Shown one piece after another: positions 25,564 to 37,992 of a DNA stretch of 64,000 bases. Position 1 is the first letter of the stretch. The number at the start of each line of letters is the position of its first letter. This DNA comes from Viscum album (taxonomy: Eukaryota; Streptophyta; Magnoliopsida; Santalales; Viscaceae). Location of the stretch: the NCBI GenBank assembly GCA_963277665.1, contig OY728128.1, forward strand, positions 1,352,666,356-1,352,730,355. Direction: 5' to 3'. The notes under the pieces were generated by a model that had not been told where the DNA came from, made no database searches, and was given only the letters and a program-made list of their open reading frames with translations. A program made the translations under genes and the position numbers.

Positions 25564-28500
25564 TGTATCATCTTGATATTTTAGAATATATTTATTCTCA
25601 AATAAATTTAATCTCATTGATGTCTTGCGAAATAGGAAACCATGAGTCTAAATGAACCGTAATATAATATACCATTATAACTTAAATTTTAAATTGGTGG
25701 GTATGAATAGGATTAAAAAAATTACGAAAAAAAATTATGGTTTACATATGATCAAAATAAATTCTTTATTTTTCAATTGATTAAAAATAAAAAAATGAAA
25801 TCATTTGAAAAAAATATGTGTTTTCTAAAAAAATTATTTCTATGAATGCAATGTATTTTATTTTAATAAATTAAATTAATCACTATTAGTGAATGATTTT
25901 AATGAAATATATATATTATATATTCAATAAAAAAAATTAATTTTCATATATTATTTTTACTAGGCATAAGATAAGAATAAATCTATTTGTATACTTAAAA
26001 ACTAAATTTTTATAAAAATCGGTTTCCATCATGTTTTGTGAACTTATTTTAAATTTAATTTCTACCACTTATAGGTATTGAATTTGGTAAAATGGATTCC
26101 ATATTTGGAATTATGAGGTTTAAATTTTTTTAAATAGGTTTTTTTATTTTTATCCATTATAAATAGTAACCTTGGTAAAATTTATCACTTAATCTATGTT
26201 AAAACTAGGTGATAAGGTCACTATTTTTCATCTAAATTACTATTGGATGAATTTAATTCTACAATTACCACATTAGTATCTAAATTTAATTTTTTAAGAG
26301 AATTTTTCAAGAAAATGACTATATAATATTTAAATTAAAAAAATTTAAAAAAATTCACTCTCTTAGTTTTATATATATTTTATGTGTTTATATGGGGAAA
26401 AAATTTTGAATGAATATTAATGGTAATTTTGTCTATAATGAAATTATATTCATAATCATAATTTATTTATAATTTTTTGGGATTAAATTATTGCCTTAAA
26501 TACTTACACAATGATAGTATAATATTTATTTAATTAATAAAAAATAAAATAAATGATTTTAAAAATATTAAAAGTAATAAAATTTGAGTTATTTATAGTT
26601 TTACACGAATTTTGTAGATACATATAACATAATAGTGATGTTTGAAAGTATTATATTCTAATTTTATTTCTTTCTTGGTGTCTTAATGCCAAATTAGTTG
26701 AATAGTTCCAAAATTGACATTAATGATGTTTTATAATAAATAATATTTTATTAAATGATTTCAAATTTGTAAAAATATTATCTTAGGACATGTGAATGAA
26801 ATATGGTTTACACGCCATTTGTATTCCATTTATGAGTCACTTTTATATTTATGTTAACATTCTTAATCCTTTATAATTAAAATAGTTGTTACCGTGGTTA
26901 AGGTCAAAAATACCAGAAGGTTTAGAAGCCAAGCAAAGCCCAATCCTAAAAAATTATTAAAAAAGATAAAAGTTGAACAACAACACACATCATGTGGCAC
27001 ATAAATCACCACCAGACACAAAAAATGGCAGAAAATGCCAACCAAAAAATTAAGACCCCCAAAATTACATTACCCATCACACCAAACATAATGAATCAGA
27101 CCACCCTATTAAAATCATACAAAAACACACAAAAGTCCATAAACCCCGCACATGCCAGCCTGCACTATCCAAAAGATGTCACCAACCAAAGAGTTTCTAT
27201 TTTGATCCAGCTTGTTGTTGTGACCAGTCATCCATACCACATCTCGAGCATAGAAACTATGAATACTTTTCCCACAGACATCGCTAGGATGTTCCAACTG
27301 CACCGTCCTATCCACAACCCAAAGCCATCTGGTCAAAAAAGTCATCTCTCCAGATTCGAGGTTCCCCTACATCTCGATGCCAGGATCTCCATTCATTTAC
27401 AACCAATCTTTGGCCATATGCCTCCACTATTAAACTGCTAGATCACCACTCCCATGTATAATAGACTCTCTGCCATCGAGCAGGCCTCACACCTCAAGTC
27501 GGCCTTCCAATGCATCGTCGTCGTCATCAGAAAACTTGATCACCATCTCCTCCGGCCTCCATCAAGCCAACAAGCATCTGAGTCTCATCCCATATATATC
27601 AAAACTTCATCACCTAAGACAATCATTCATCTCTCTAATATATTGAAATACATCACCAGGTGGCAACCAGCCCAAGCGCCACTGTCGAGGGCCAAAAAAA
27701 CACACTGCAAGCTAAAAGGGAACCCCTACTTTCTATTCCTTACAACACTTTGATTCATCTATCTAAATCATAACCTACCAAAATTCATTCTCAAATTACT
27801 TATACACATTATATAGGTTCTCGTATTTCCAAAATACCAACCCTGTTACCCTTAAGAGAATATCTAAATGAGATCTTTCAATGAAGAGGTGATCACCTTA
27901 ATCAATCACTTTCTTTTAACTCCTTATTTACCTACTCTAAATATATGGTATTTATCATAAAATAATAAATTAAGTATCCTAAATATACTTAAATATTATT
28001 ATGATAATGAAATAACTATTATCCACCCTATTTCACATCAAATGGGAAGTGAAAGTATCGCTCGTTCATACGTACGACTTACCATCTTCACGTAGTGATA
28101 CAATTCATTTTCCACCACCGTATTTCATGGATGGTTATTATGATGGATTTAATGTTTATATATCATAATTATGGAATAATTATACTTATGTATTTATAAA
28201 ATCACATCTACATTCTTACCTTCCAATCTTTTGTAAAACAAAAACGTCACTCATGTGTACTTGTAGACTACCACCCCCACGAAGCAATGTGATTTGTTTT
28301 TCATTTTCATTTTACTTGTATGTTAATAATGAAATATTTAATTAATATAAATGATGTATATGATATAATAATTATTTCATTAAAGTGAATTATTATTTAC
28401 CTTTTTCATTCCATCTGTCGAAAAGTGAAAATAACATTCATGTGTACGTACGGCCTACTTTCTCTATGAACAGTGTAATTTCTTTTTCTATATTTTATGG

Positions 28501-30230
28501 ATTAATATATATATATATAATGAATATATACTATATTTACATAATTATTAAAATTATATATATGTTGGAACCATGATCAAAGTACAAGAACCGAAACTAT
28601 TGATCCAAAATATACATAAAAAATGAAGCAGTTATTACACAGTACCGTGATTTTAATGAATAATTGTTAATAAATGGGTGATAAAATATTATAAGTAAAT
28701 CATATATGGTATTATTTATATGATTATGGTTTTAGAATAGATATATAATAAATATATATTTATTATACAATAGGTTTTGATGCATATGAAGGAAGTTGAA
28801 CCCGAGGTAAGGGTTTATTTCACAATCGCATCATTATTCAAGATTGTTATGTTTAAGTCTCAATTGGGCGAATTATATGATATTTATATCTTAAAACCAA
28901 TATATTTTATTCTCCTATATTTATTTACATAAATTACATGTTTTCATTTCATTTACCTCTCTTTAATTACTCAATATACCAAAATAATGTTTTTAAGGAA
29001 AACTAGTTTTGTTTTTATACTCCGCCAGAAATATTTTTCTTCCATTTCTATATATTAATTAAAATATTTTAAAGAATTTTTTGTACTATTATTAAATGAA
29101 TTATTAAATACATTTTTCCAATGTTTTTATTTTTAAAATTAATATTTTTTCATTTTCTGAATGAGGTACTTTTAACCTTTTTACAAAAGTATGAAATGAA
29201 TGTTTGTTTAACTTATACGGCATGAATGAAATTTCCCACTATTATGACCACTCAATACTATGATTCATCCTCTACAAGTTTCAAATTATAATTTCAAATA
29301 AAATTTTTCCATAATATTTGGGAAAATTTTAGATCTTGAATAAGTTATTTTGAAATGAAAAGGGTATTTCCCGCAATAAATATTCCAGTGATCTTTTTAA
29401 ATTATATTCATCTATGAAAACATTATTTTAGTAGATATTATACTTTAATAGGGATGTACTATTTTGATACCATTCTCCATATTACTTTAAATGGTTTATG
29501 ATTATGTTTATTTATTGGGTAAATTGTTAGTATTTTATATGCTAGTTTTTTAATATGAATGTTTATGCTGATTAAATTTTTCCCCTTTCATATAATGAAT
29601 GCATTGGACTTAGTAAGTGATGGGTAGGGCCCTTTATATCACCTCGATACATCAGTATGTATCATGAGACAAAATAGTTTGGGTATTTAGGGTATGCCTA
29701 ACCTATTTATGTATCTTGCCTTGGAACAAGGCAATAGTGGTAAGAATATGATGTCTAACACTATGCATTCAATCATTATGAAACTAGTTATTATTATCCA
29801 TGAAATTATTTATGTTGTTATGTTATCCATTGATTTAGTCCCATATTTTATGGTATTAGTTATATGGTATATTTGATTATTTTTTAACTCGACCATATTA
29901 TTCATGTCTCATCTACATTGTGTTATCTTCCACAAAATACATACACTTACTGAGCATGTCAGCCCTCCCCTTTCTTATGTTCCCTTTCCCCAGGATTCCA
30001 AGAAATGTATTATGATTAATAAGAAAGGATATAATAAAGGTAACAACGGTGTTCTCAAAAAAAATACTATATTGTATTTTAAGTTTTCAAATGTAATGTG
30101 AGATTAAAGTATATATCTAGTTTTCCAAGACCATTAAACTATTATATCCTTTCTGTTATAAACTCTTGTATATAGTTTCAATGTAATATAGTTACCACCA
30201 GCCCTAAGCTACTAGGTTCAGGGTGTTACA
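25564..30230 (+). repeat. 3' LTR of the gypsy element, with foreign block
   Basis: Starts TGTATCATC after the PPT and ends TGTTACA. It is collinear with the 5' LTR except for the block at 26913-27711. It retains the three-copy motif array (28063, 28252, 28439) and AGGTAAGGG at 28804-28812. It is the more complete LTR, including ~770 bp at the 3' end absent from the 5' copy. Confidence 0.8.
26913..27711. other. GC-richer block replacing LTR sequence upstream of TATA
   Basis: LTR similarity stops after AGGTCAAAAATA (26912) and resumes around CTAAAAGGG (27712). About 800 bp here take the place of about 190 bp in the 5' LTR (19616-19802). The block is clearly less AT-rich than the LTR. Open stretches exist on both strands (plus 26992-27441 and 27454-27753; minus 27115-27345, containing RWLWVVDRTVQLEHPSDVCG) but I recognise no family. 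On the minus strand its distal part (hydrophobic, T-rich) faintly resembles the 3' end of a plant LINE; that is a guess. Confidence 0.5.
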
Positions 30231-31204
30231 TTTATATACATTAATATGTATTTATATATGTGATTTTGGTATATATATTTATATGTATTCAGTTGGTTGG
30301 TGTGTTTGTGTCTCTATGCTTATATTTATATACATTTATGTAAATTTATTTATATTGATATGTTTTTATAAAATATATATAACTATATTTAAATAAATTT
30401 GTATGAAATTATATTTATTTGTTTATTATTTTTTATTTTTTATTTATTATTTATTATTTATTATTTACTATATATTAATTTATCATTTATCTTAAATTAA
30501 TTAATTAATTGTTTATTTATTTATTAGTACTTATTTATTATATATTGATTTATTATTTATTATTAAATTATTATTAAATTATCATTTAATTATTATTTAT
30601 TTAGTTAATATTTATCATGTATTATTACATATTATTTATTATTTATTATTAATTTATTATTTATTATTAATTTATTATTTATTATTAATTTATTATTAAC
30701 TTATTCTTTATTATTTATTTCTTTTTATTATTTATTTATTTATTATTTCTTTACTACTTATTCATTATATATTGATTTATTATTCATTATTAATTTATTT
30801 TTATTTTTATTTTTTATTTTTTTTATATTTATTATTAATTTACTTTTAATTTATTATTAATTTATTATTAACCTATTATTTATTATTTATTTATTATATA
30901 TTTATTATATATTTATTGATTATTAATTAATTATTTTTTAATTATATATTTATTATATACTAATTTTTTATTTTTTATTTTTTATTCATTTATTATTTAT
31001 TTATTATTTATTCATTTTTTATTTATTATTTTTTAATTATTATTTGTTTACTAATCATTTGTTTTTTGTTTTTTTATTTATTATGTATTATTTTTTTTAT
31101 TTTTTTTATTATTATTATTCATTAATATTATTATTTATGTATTCATATTTATATGTATCTATCTTTGTGTGTGTGTATTTGTCTGTCTGTCAAAGTATAT
31201 TAAA
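30231..31204. repeat. TTA/TTTA cryptic repeat tract
   Basis: From about 30395 to 31160 the sequence is almost wholly TTATTA, TTTATTA and TTATTTATT words, with few G or C. It is an irregular rather than perfect microsatellite, ending in short TG and TCTG runs at 31166-31192. A similar short tract sits at 17250-17370 on the other side of the gypsy insertion. Confidence 0.85.
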
Positions 31205-31211
31205 TTCTGTT

Positions 31212-31294
31212 TACTCACCACATGAAGAGTTTGCGAGAGTGTTAAAGCCTTTGTCGATTGACCAAGAGGTAAGGGGTTCAAATCTCATTCAATG
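31212..31294 (+). other. tRNA-like sequence (A- and B-box), degenerate
   Basis: GAGAGTGTTAAAG resembles an A box and GGGGTTCAAATCTC a B box (consensus GGTTCGAATCC), at tRNA-like spacing, with CCTTT/AGAGG able to pair between them. No acceptor stem is found, so this is not a functional tRNA gene. It may be a SINE head or tRNA-derived fragment, lying about 380 bp inside the CACTA right end at 31671. Confidence 0.4.
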
Positions 31295-31479
31295 AAAATA
31301 TATACTGAATTTCTGCATAACTTATACATGCATGAAATACGCATGCATGGTAGGATAAAGGATAAATTAAAAAATAAAAATAATAACAATAAATAACATG
31401 TAATAAATAATATATAAGAATTAATTAATTAATTAATTATGAAATTAAAAAATAAAAAATATAAAAAAAATTAAAAATC

Positions 31480-31671
31480 ACCGCTCATCATTTAGAAGTG
31501 GTTTAAACCACCACTAAATGATCTACCATAGTTCTAAAAAACACCGTGAAATGTTTTGCAACACCACATTTCATGGTGGTTTTCCAAAACCATCGCGGAA
31601 TGATTTATTAGTGGTTTAAATCGATGTTAAAAGGAAAAAAACTATCACAAAACACTCTTTTTGGCATAGTG
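31480..31671. mobile_element. Right terminus of a second CACTA element
   Basis: Ends CTCTTTTTGGCATAGTG (reverse complement CACTATGCCAAAAAG). It is preceded by dense inverted subterminal repeats (GTGGTTTAAACCACCAC; CATTTCATGGTGGTTTTCCAAAACC). The terminal ~170 bp resemble 13200-13383, so it is the same family. It abuts the satellite directly on the right. The element probably extends left across the gypsy insertion, perhaps to about 17130. Confidence 0.65.
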
Positions 31672-33278
31672 ATCACTATTCTCATTTTAAATAAGTTGGG
31701 AACACATGAAAAAGGTACATAAAACTCAATCTAGGTTAATATGGAATCTATAAAGGGGTTTATTTTTTTATTTCTATTGATTGAAATATGGGATTCTACA
31801 ATTTAAATCATGTCAAATTTAGTTTCTTATGATTTTTTGTTACAATGATGATGAGATGTGATTATTTACTACTATTTATAAATTCATTGATTAAGTTAAG
31901 AATATGAATGACATTATGATATTTAAACCAGGTCATTAATTTCATATGATGCAATGTCGAATTTTTTATACTGAACTTCCAAATTTTAACAAATATCATC
32001 CACATTTAAATACTTTTGTTCCATATTTGACCACTAAGAAATAATGTAGAAATATGTAAAGATATAAGAATGTAAACATGAATATTGTGAAACACTGGTG
32101 TTTTTTATTCTTTTATTTCATTAGATTTGTTTAACTAATTGGTATAATTAGAAGATGCAAATTTTAGTTTGTTATGGTTTTTCCAATTTGAGATATTGGT
32201 GTTAAAAATTAAATTACTTAACCTATTTTTTTGTTATGTGGATATAATTATTTGAATAAACATGAGTCAGGTTATTATATACAACCAAGCACCCAACAAA
32301 AAAAATACAATTGTGTAATATTGATGTCAAATTTTTTGTTACTTTGACTTTCATTATCTAGTGGAATTTTTGAATTAATTGAAATGATGCATGAAATATG
32401 TATTGGATTCCAATGTTTAAACCAAGTCCTTAATTTTATATGACATAATTTCTAGATTTCAACACCAATCTTCCATATTTTAACATATATCATCCACATT
32501 TAAACATCATTATTCCAGATTTTATTTTATTTTTGGGATTTTTATGAAAGGTTCATTGAGCATATTCACTCATTTTAGATTATAATATTCCATGAACTTA
32601 TAGTGTGGAATTATATTTAAAAACATTGTCTTGGATAATCTCATTCTTCCATATTAAATAATATATATGAAAAAACTTTTTATTTTGAATCCTCAATCAT
32701 TGTACCATATATTTTGTATGGAATATTTATGGGATTCCAACATTTAAACCAACTCATGAATTTTAGATAACATAATTTCCATATTTTAACATCAATCTTA
32801 TAGATTTTTTAAATGAATTTCCAGATTTTAACACTGGTCTTCCATATTTTAAAAGTGATCTTCCAATTTTTAACACTGTTGTTTTGGGTTTTTTTGTTTG
32901 GTTTTGTTTGAAAATTTCCCTGAGTATGTCATTTTGATTTAGAATTCAATTTTCCATGAATGTACAATGAGGAATTGTTTTATTTAATTGATAAAAAGAT
33001 TTTATTTATAAAAGTAACATTGTCGATAAAACATCTTGAATTTATATTTAGCCTCAATTTCAAAATAAGAATATGTATCATTGGATATGTTGTAAACAAG
33101 TTGGGAAAACGCAAAAGAGATGTTGAAAACCCAATCAGAGTTGAAATGGTAGATATGGGAGGGTGATGATGATTTTGTGTTTCTGGTGACTAAAATGTGA
33201 GATACTACTACTTAAATCCTATTAATTTTAGTGTCTAGTCATTTTTCATCAATTAAAATATTTTATGGAATATGTATG
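31672..33278. repeat. Satellite-like tandem array, left part
   Basis: Recurrent blocks contain TTTAAACCAAGTC(A)TGAATTTT, CCAGATTTTAACA(C/A) and CATTGTTGTTC words, with starts near 31919, 32406 and 32735. The 32735-33278 unit (544 bp) is resumed at 43884 after the copia insertion. The repeat also contains an AAGTTGGGAA...CCAATC(A/T)GAGTTGA phrase (31691, 33100). No coding function is apparent. Confidence 0.65.
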
Positions 33279-36200
33279 TGAAGTGCTCAAATCAGTGTGA
33301 ATCACTGAGAGGGGGAGGGGTGAATCAGTGATCCCTTTAAATATTTTTACTAATTGATTCTTTTTAATTAAACCTCTATAGATAGTTAAAACCTCAATAC
33401 ACTCTTCTTGTGTCTCTTAGTCTTACCTTGAATGGTGCAGTAAATGTAAAGGCACTGAACACAAGGGTTTACAAGGTTCGGTTCAAAGACCTACTCCTTG
33501 ATGTGTTGGTTATTCCCCCCAACACAGATTTTCCACTATAATTAGATTAGTAATTACAATGGTCAATATAGAGTCTCGTTGTATCTCTCCTGATTCCCAC
33601 AAGAGGCTCTTTATACTGCATCACACAGTGTTACCAAAGTCTCACTAGCCTGCTTCAGAGTCCCACTAAAGACTTCTTCTCTTCCCTGAATCTCATAGGG
33701 GTCTTCTAAATCTCGAGTCACATGAGTCGCTTCCTCCTTTAAGTTTCTTGATTCGCTATAAATGATCTTCTTCTCTCTCCACACAGGCTTTCTGAATCAC
33801 ACTTTCCTGTGTATCTCTTCAAGAATATTCAACATCCTTTGGTAAGGTATGTTGTCCTTGCTCAATAATTCTGATCACTTTTCTGATCAGTTCTCACTCT
33901 CAACAATGCTCAGGCAATTTCTTCTTCTAATGATGAAGTCCTGGCCTCACTTATATGTGTGCCAATGGTGCACACAACTTCTTCAAGAATATAATATGAA
34001 ATAATGATATTGAACAATATCATTACTATCTTTCTTCTTAGATTCTCAAACATTATCTACTTAGATAAAATATCTTCTTTAACTCTGTCTCGCTTCAGTA
34101 TCAATTCTCATTAACTTCATGCATGGATTGTATGACATCCAAAATTCTTATTTTTTTGATATCTCAATTAATTATGCTTCATGAATGAGTTTCATGCCAT
34201 TTCTTCTTCTTGTTTACACATATGCACTTACAATATTGATTCTTCTTTTAAGTGTATTCATGTGTCCATGTGCATGCATGCATTCATTCACAATCTCTTT
34301 TCTTCTTTGTGTGAAAACCCCAATGGTTATAACCTTTTGATCACACACATTTCCTCTTTCTTTTTCTCACTTAATATCACACACACTTTTTTTCTTTGGT
34401 TCTTTTCACACACACGCTTATTATTTAGTTTAGGTTCAATATAAGTGTTAGTTCATTCAAACCTGAATGGGTTTAGTTCATGTCTGTGATCTTTCTCTTT
34501 CTTCCCCCTTCATAAAATGTGCACATAGAATCCTTTCTTGATTTGTGCTCTTTTTCAAACCCGAATGGGTGTGTTCAATGTATGGCTTATTCTTGCACAC
34601 TTGGGTGTCTCAATTAATGCATATTCATTCATGTGCATCATGCATTAATTCTCCTCTCTTCTTTGTGAAAGCATGAAGCCTCATATTTCCTTAAATGAAG
34701 CACATGGGTGCTTATGTTCAAATCAAGCACACACAAGCTCCTTCCATCTTGAAATCTCCTTATCCTTTAATAACGAACTGCTACAACCAAAAATAGTATA
34801 TATATATATATATCTATATGTATATATATATATATATTAATAGAAGGGTGTTCTTCTTATTCTTCGTGAAAACAGGAGGGAATGTGGGGTCTTCTTCTTC
34901 GTGAAAGGAGTGTGTGTGGTTCGTCTTCACAGAACCAAATATGGTTCTTGGTTCTGTCTTCGCAAGGGTGAAACAAGGTTGATAAGCACCGGTTGTTTAC
35001 CCACAGGAAGATTCTCAGGAATCATGATAAGGGTTTATAAAACATATCGTGTGTTCATGTGTTTTCCTTCATACAGTGGGTTTGGATCTCCTCTTTCGTG
35101 AACCAAGGTGTCACGCGGTTCTCCTTCATGCAAGGGAAGCGCGGAACTCATTTGCATAGCTAGGATACATGGAAACACATTGTGTAGTGCTCTGTTTCTC
35201 AAAAACAAGAGCTTCCTCAATGTTTTCAATAGTTGATCCTCGATCGAGGGCTCTTTATTTATAGTAAATAATCACCGTGTATCTACGCATTCAAATCTAT
35301 TGGGTTGAATGCTTTGAAAGATAGTGATATTTGGGTTTGAATTATTCAAACATTAGATCGATATATGGCGTATATCTCGATTATTTCTATTCAATGAGGG
35401 CCTTCTTCTCCGCGGTTTTATCTCACGTACATGCGTTTTCGAATGCATGCAAATCATCTTCACCATGAAATCATTATCAAGGAGGTTTCTTCCTAGCCTC
35501 GAAAGCTTCACATTGCCTCGGCCTCATTTGAACTCTTCATATCGATGAATTCATGCAACTTTTAATGCATGCATGAGTTTGGTTCTTTTGGACAATAACC
35601 ATGCACTAAATTTGAGCTTCAACAGTGGATATGATCTCGATCTCGATGGATCGGCAGTGGTGATCACGAGCAGTGGCGTCGGGTGGCCCTCCATTCGGTC
35701 GGAGGTTGAAGACGAGGCCATGATTGTTGGATCAGCTCAGGTCAATCACAGATGGCCCTGATTAGAAGGCATAGCACGGATGCAATGAGCGGATGAGATC
35801 AGGCGCGGGATCAGATGGACAGAATGTTTCACGTCCGTGCTTTTAATAACTTTTCCCACATCAAACTCTCACATGGTTTATCAGTAGCTTATAAGCCTTA
35901 GTTCAGTAGCAACCATTCAATTAGCTATTCTCCATCCAACAGTACCGCCCCATACCAGATTCTACGGACGCGCTCTTAGTTCCCACTCTGCCTCCTTTGG
36001 GCGTGCTCCTAGTACCCACAGTGCATGGGTTCACCACCATGCATACTCCTGTGGGCTTATACATGGCCCGCATGCATGCCTCTAGCGGTAATACTAGATA
36101 GGACTCCCTTGGGTGAGGTTTACCTAGTGTCCCACATACACCTGAGGTTGAGGTTGTCCAGTTGCCTTTCATGGTTGGCCCTTTGTTTTTGAGTAAGCCA

Positions 36201-36984
36201 AGTAAGAACTTTGTTAACGAACACAAGTGTAATGCATGGACACAATATTAATGCATGGTCACTTCTTCAAAAGTCATTCCCATGCACCTTTCCTTATCTT
36301 TTACTTTTCTTCATTTATTTTTGGAACATGAATCCCAAAACATGTTGCTCTTCTTTCTTCTTCCAAATATGGATGGAACTCTTCTTCAACTCCTCTTGCA
36401 TTGAAACACAATTCATGGAAACATTTTAGTAAACAATGTTTTGTCCTTAACACATGTCTTGGTTCTTGAAGTTTAGCAAAATCAAAAATATGATTTTATT
36501 CACAGCCTTCATCCCATTAGAATCTATTGGATGGATCTTCCACTTTCATCATGCAATAGAGTATTGCATGGGGTTCTTCAACTTTAGGAACAATGTTCCA
36601 TTATTTGACACATGATTTGGAACTTAAGATTAGTTATACAATCTTATAAATTATTTTACCAACATCATCCAATTATAAGTTATTGGATGGATCTTATAAA
36701 GTCATCATGCAATCAAGTATTGCCTGACCTTCTTCAAATGGTGCAACAATGTTTCATCCAGTGACACATGACTTGGAACTTAGTACCATCTCACTAATCA
36801 TTAGATTTTATTCACAACTTTCATCCAATTATTAAAGTGGGATCTTTAATGAATTAATAACCTAGACACTTAAATCATTGGCACAAATTCCATCATCACC
36901 TTTTCATGCACATATTGACAACCTATTGACAATTTAATCCTTATTAACTCCTTATTGAAAACAAATGCAACACCATTCTCTAGA
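33279..36984 (-). repeat. 3' LTR of the SIRE-like element
   Basis: 3706 bp, collinear with the 5' LTR. Its first base pair is mutated (TC instead of TG at 36984-36983). It carries an (AT)n run at about 34796-34840. LTRs of 3.7 kb are long for this lineage as I know it (about 1 kb is usual). Confidence 0.88.
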
Positions 36985-37000
36985 ATCTCCCCCTTTTTAT
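36985..37000 (-). other. Polypurine tract of the SIRE-like element
   Basis: ATAAAAAGGGGGAGAT on the minus strand, directly before the 3' LTR. Confidence 0.82.
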
Positions 37001-37002
37001 TT

Positions 37003-37992
37003 TGTTTTCAATATTACTTAAGAACACTTTGAATGGGTCAATATGTGTACCAATATTTTCTACCCCTTATTGGAAACCAAATGTAAAGTTTTAGTGGGTT
37101 CCTCTTCAAAAACATGTTCTCCTACCTTTGAATAATATCTTCTTGAGTATTTCTAAGAGAGCGAATATGTCACATGGTTCACTTAGAAAAGAACCTTTAT
37201 TAAATCACCTCTAAGTATACTTGGTCTAAACTGGTGTAGTAAAAAAAGAGATATAACCAAGGTATTCAATGTTGTCTATAAACAACCATTCATGTGAGAT
37301 CATGCTCAAAATTTTATTCAAGGGGTTGAAAATTATCAGTTTTATCAATGAATTGATAAATCGTGCATATACTTCAAAAAACACATTAGAAAGTTTAAGT
37401 AAAAAGATAAATATCCCCCTTTCATCCCATCTAGTCATCAATCAATAACTCCCCATTAACTTATATGATAAATAAAATTAAGAACAGGGGATGAAAGTGT
37501 GATTGGAATACCTCAAGTTTCAACTTCTTGAGATGATTTGAATTTCAAGGTTTGTCATGACATAATCCTTGATATCATCTCCTTCATGTTTGGTCCCACT
37601 CAAGGGGTTCACTCCCTTTGAATTACCATGGTGGATAATATCATCAAATAATCTTGACGATATGCATGTTGATAATCTTCCAAAGTGGATCAATTCAAGT
37701 GATTATAAAATCATGAATAATGAGTTCAAATTGTAGTTATACACTTTTCTCATCCAATTATCATCTTGAGGATGACCTTAACCTTTAATTCCATGAAATG
37801 TAAGCACGTGTATATGACAAAAATATAAGAGAATAAGATGTAATGCTTGTGAACTTATTAATATAAGCATTGGGGCTGAGAATTTTCTCTTAACCTAAGA
37901 ACTCCTTTCTTTGCAGCTCTAAAGTGTCTAGTACTCTTCATGCTGATGTATCCTCTCCATTTGGTATTTTTATTTTTCATTATCTACATGGA
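37003..37992 (-). other. Non-coding 3' part of the SIRE-like internal region
   Basis: About 1 kb between the gag stop and the PPT where protease, integrase and RT would be expected. I recognise no pol motif. The sequence is AT-rich with stops in all frames. Confidence 0.6.

Larger units (their letters stand above)
18279..30230 (+). mobile_element. Ty3/gypsy LTR retrotransposon, degenerate
   Basis: The 5' LTR starts at 18279 (TTTAACACCC, a decayed TGTAACACCC). Pol is at 22511-25530. A purine-rich PPT (AAAGGATAGAAGAA) precedes the 3' LTR at 25564, which ends GGGTGTTACA at 30230. Flanks TTTAG (18274-18278) and TTTAT (30231-30235) differ at one base and may be the 5-bp target duplication. Both LTRs share long collinear sequence (for example 19840-21556 with 27755-29456). 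The 5' LTR loses its match after about 21556, so its 3' end, the PBS and gag are deleted or replaced. Pol order (RT-RNase H-integrase) is the Ty3/gypsy order. Confidence 0.85.

Noticed and set aside
26992..27753. Host gene or LINE fragment in the GC-richer LTR block
   Set aside because: Open on several frames of both strands; no motif recognised. Kept only as an unidentified block.
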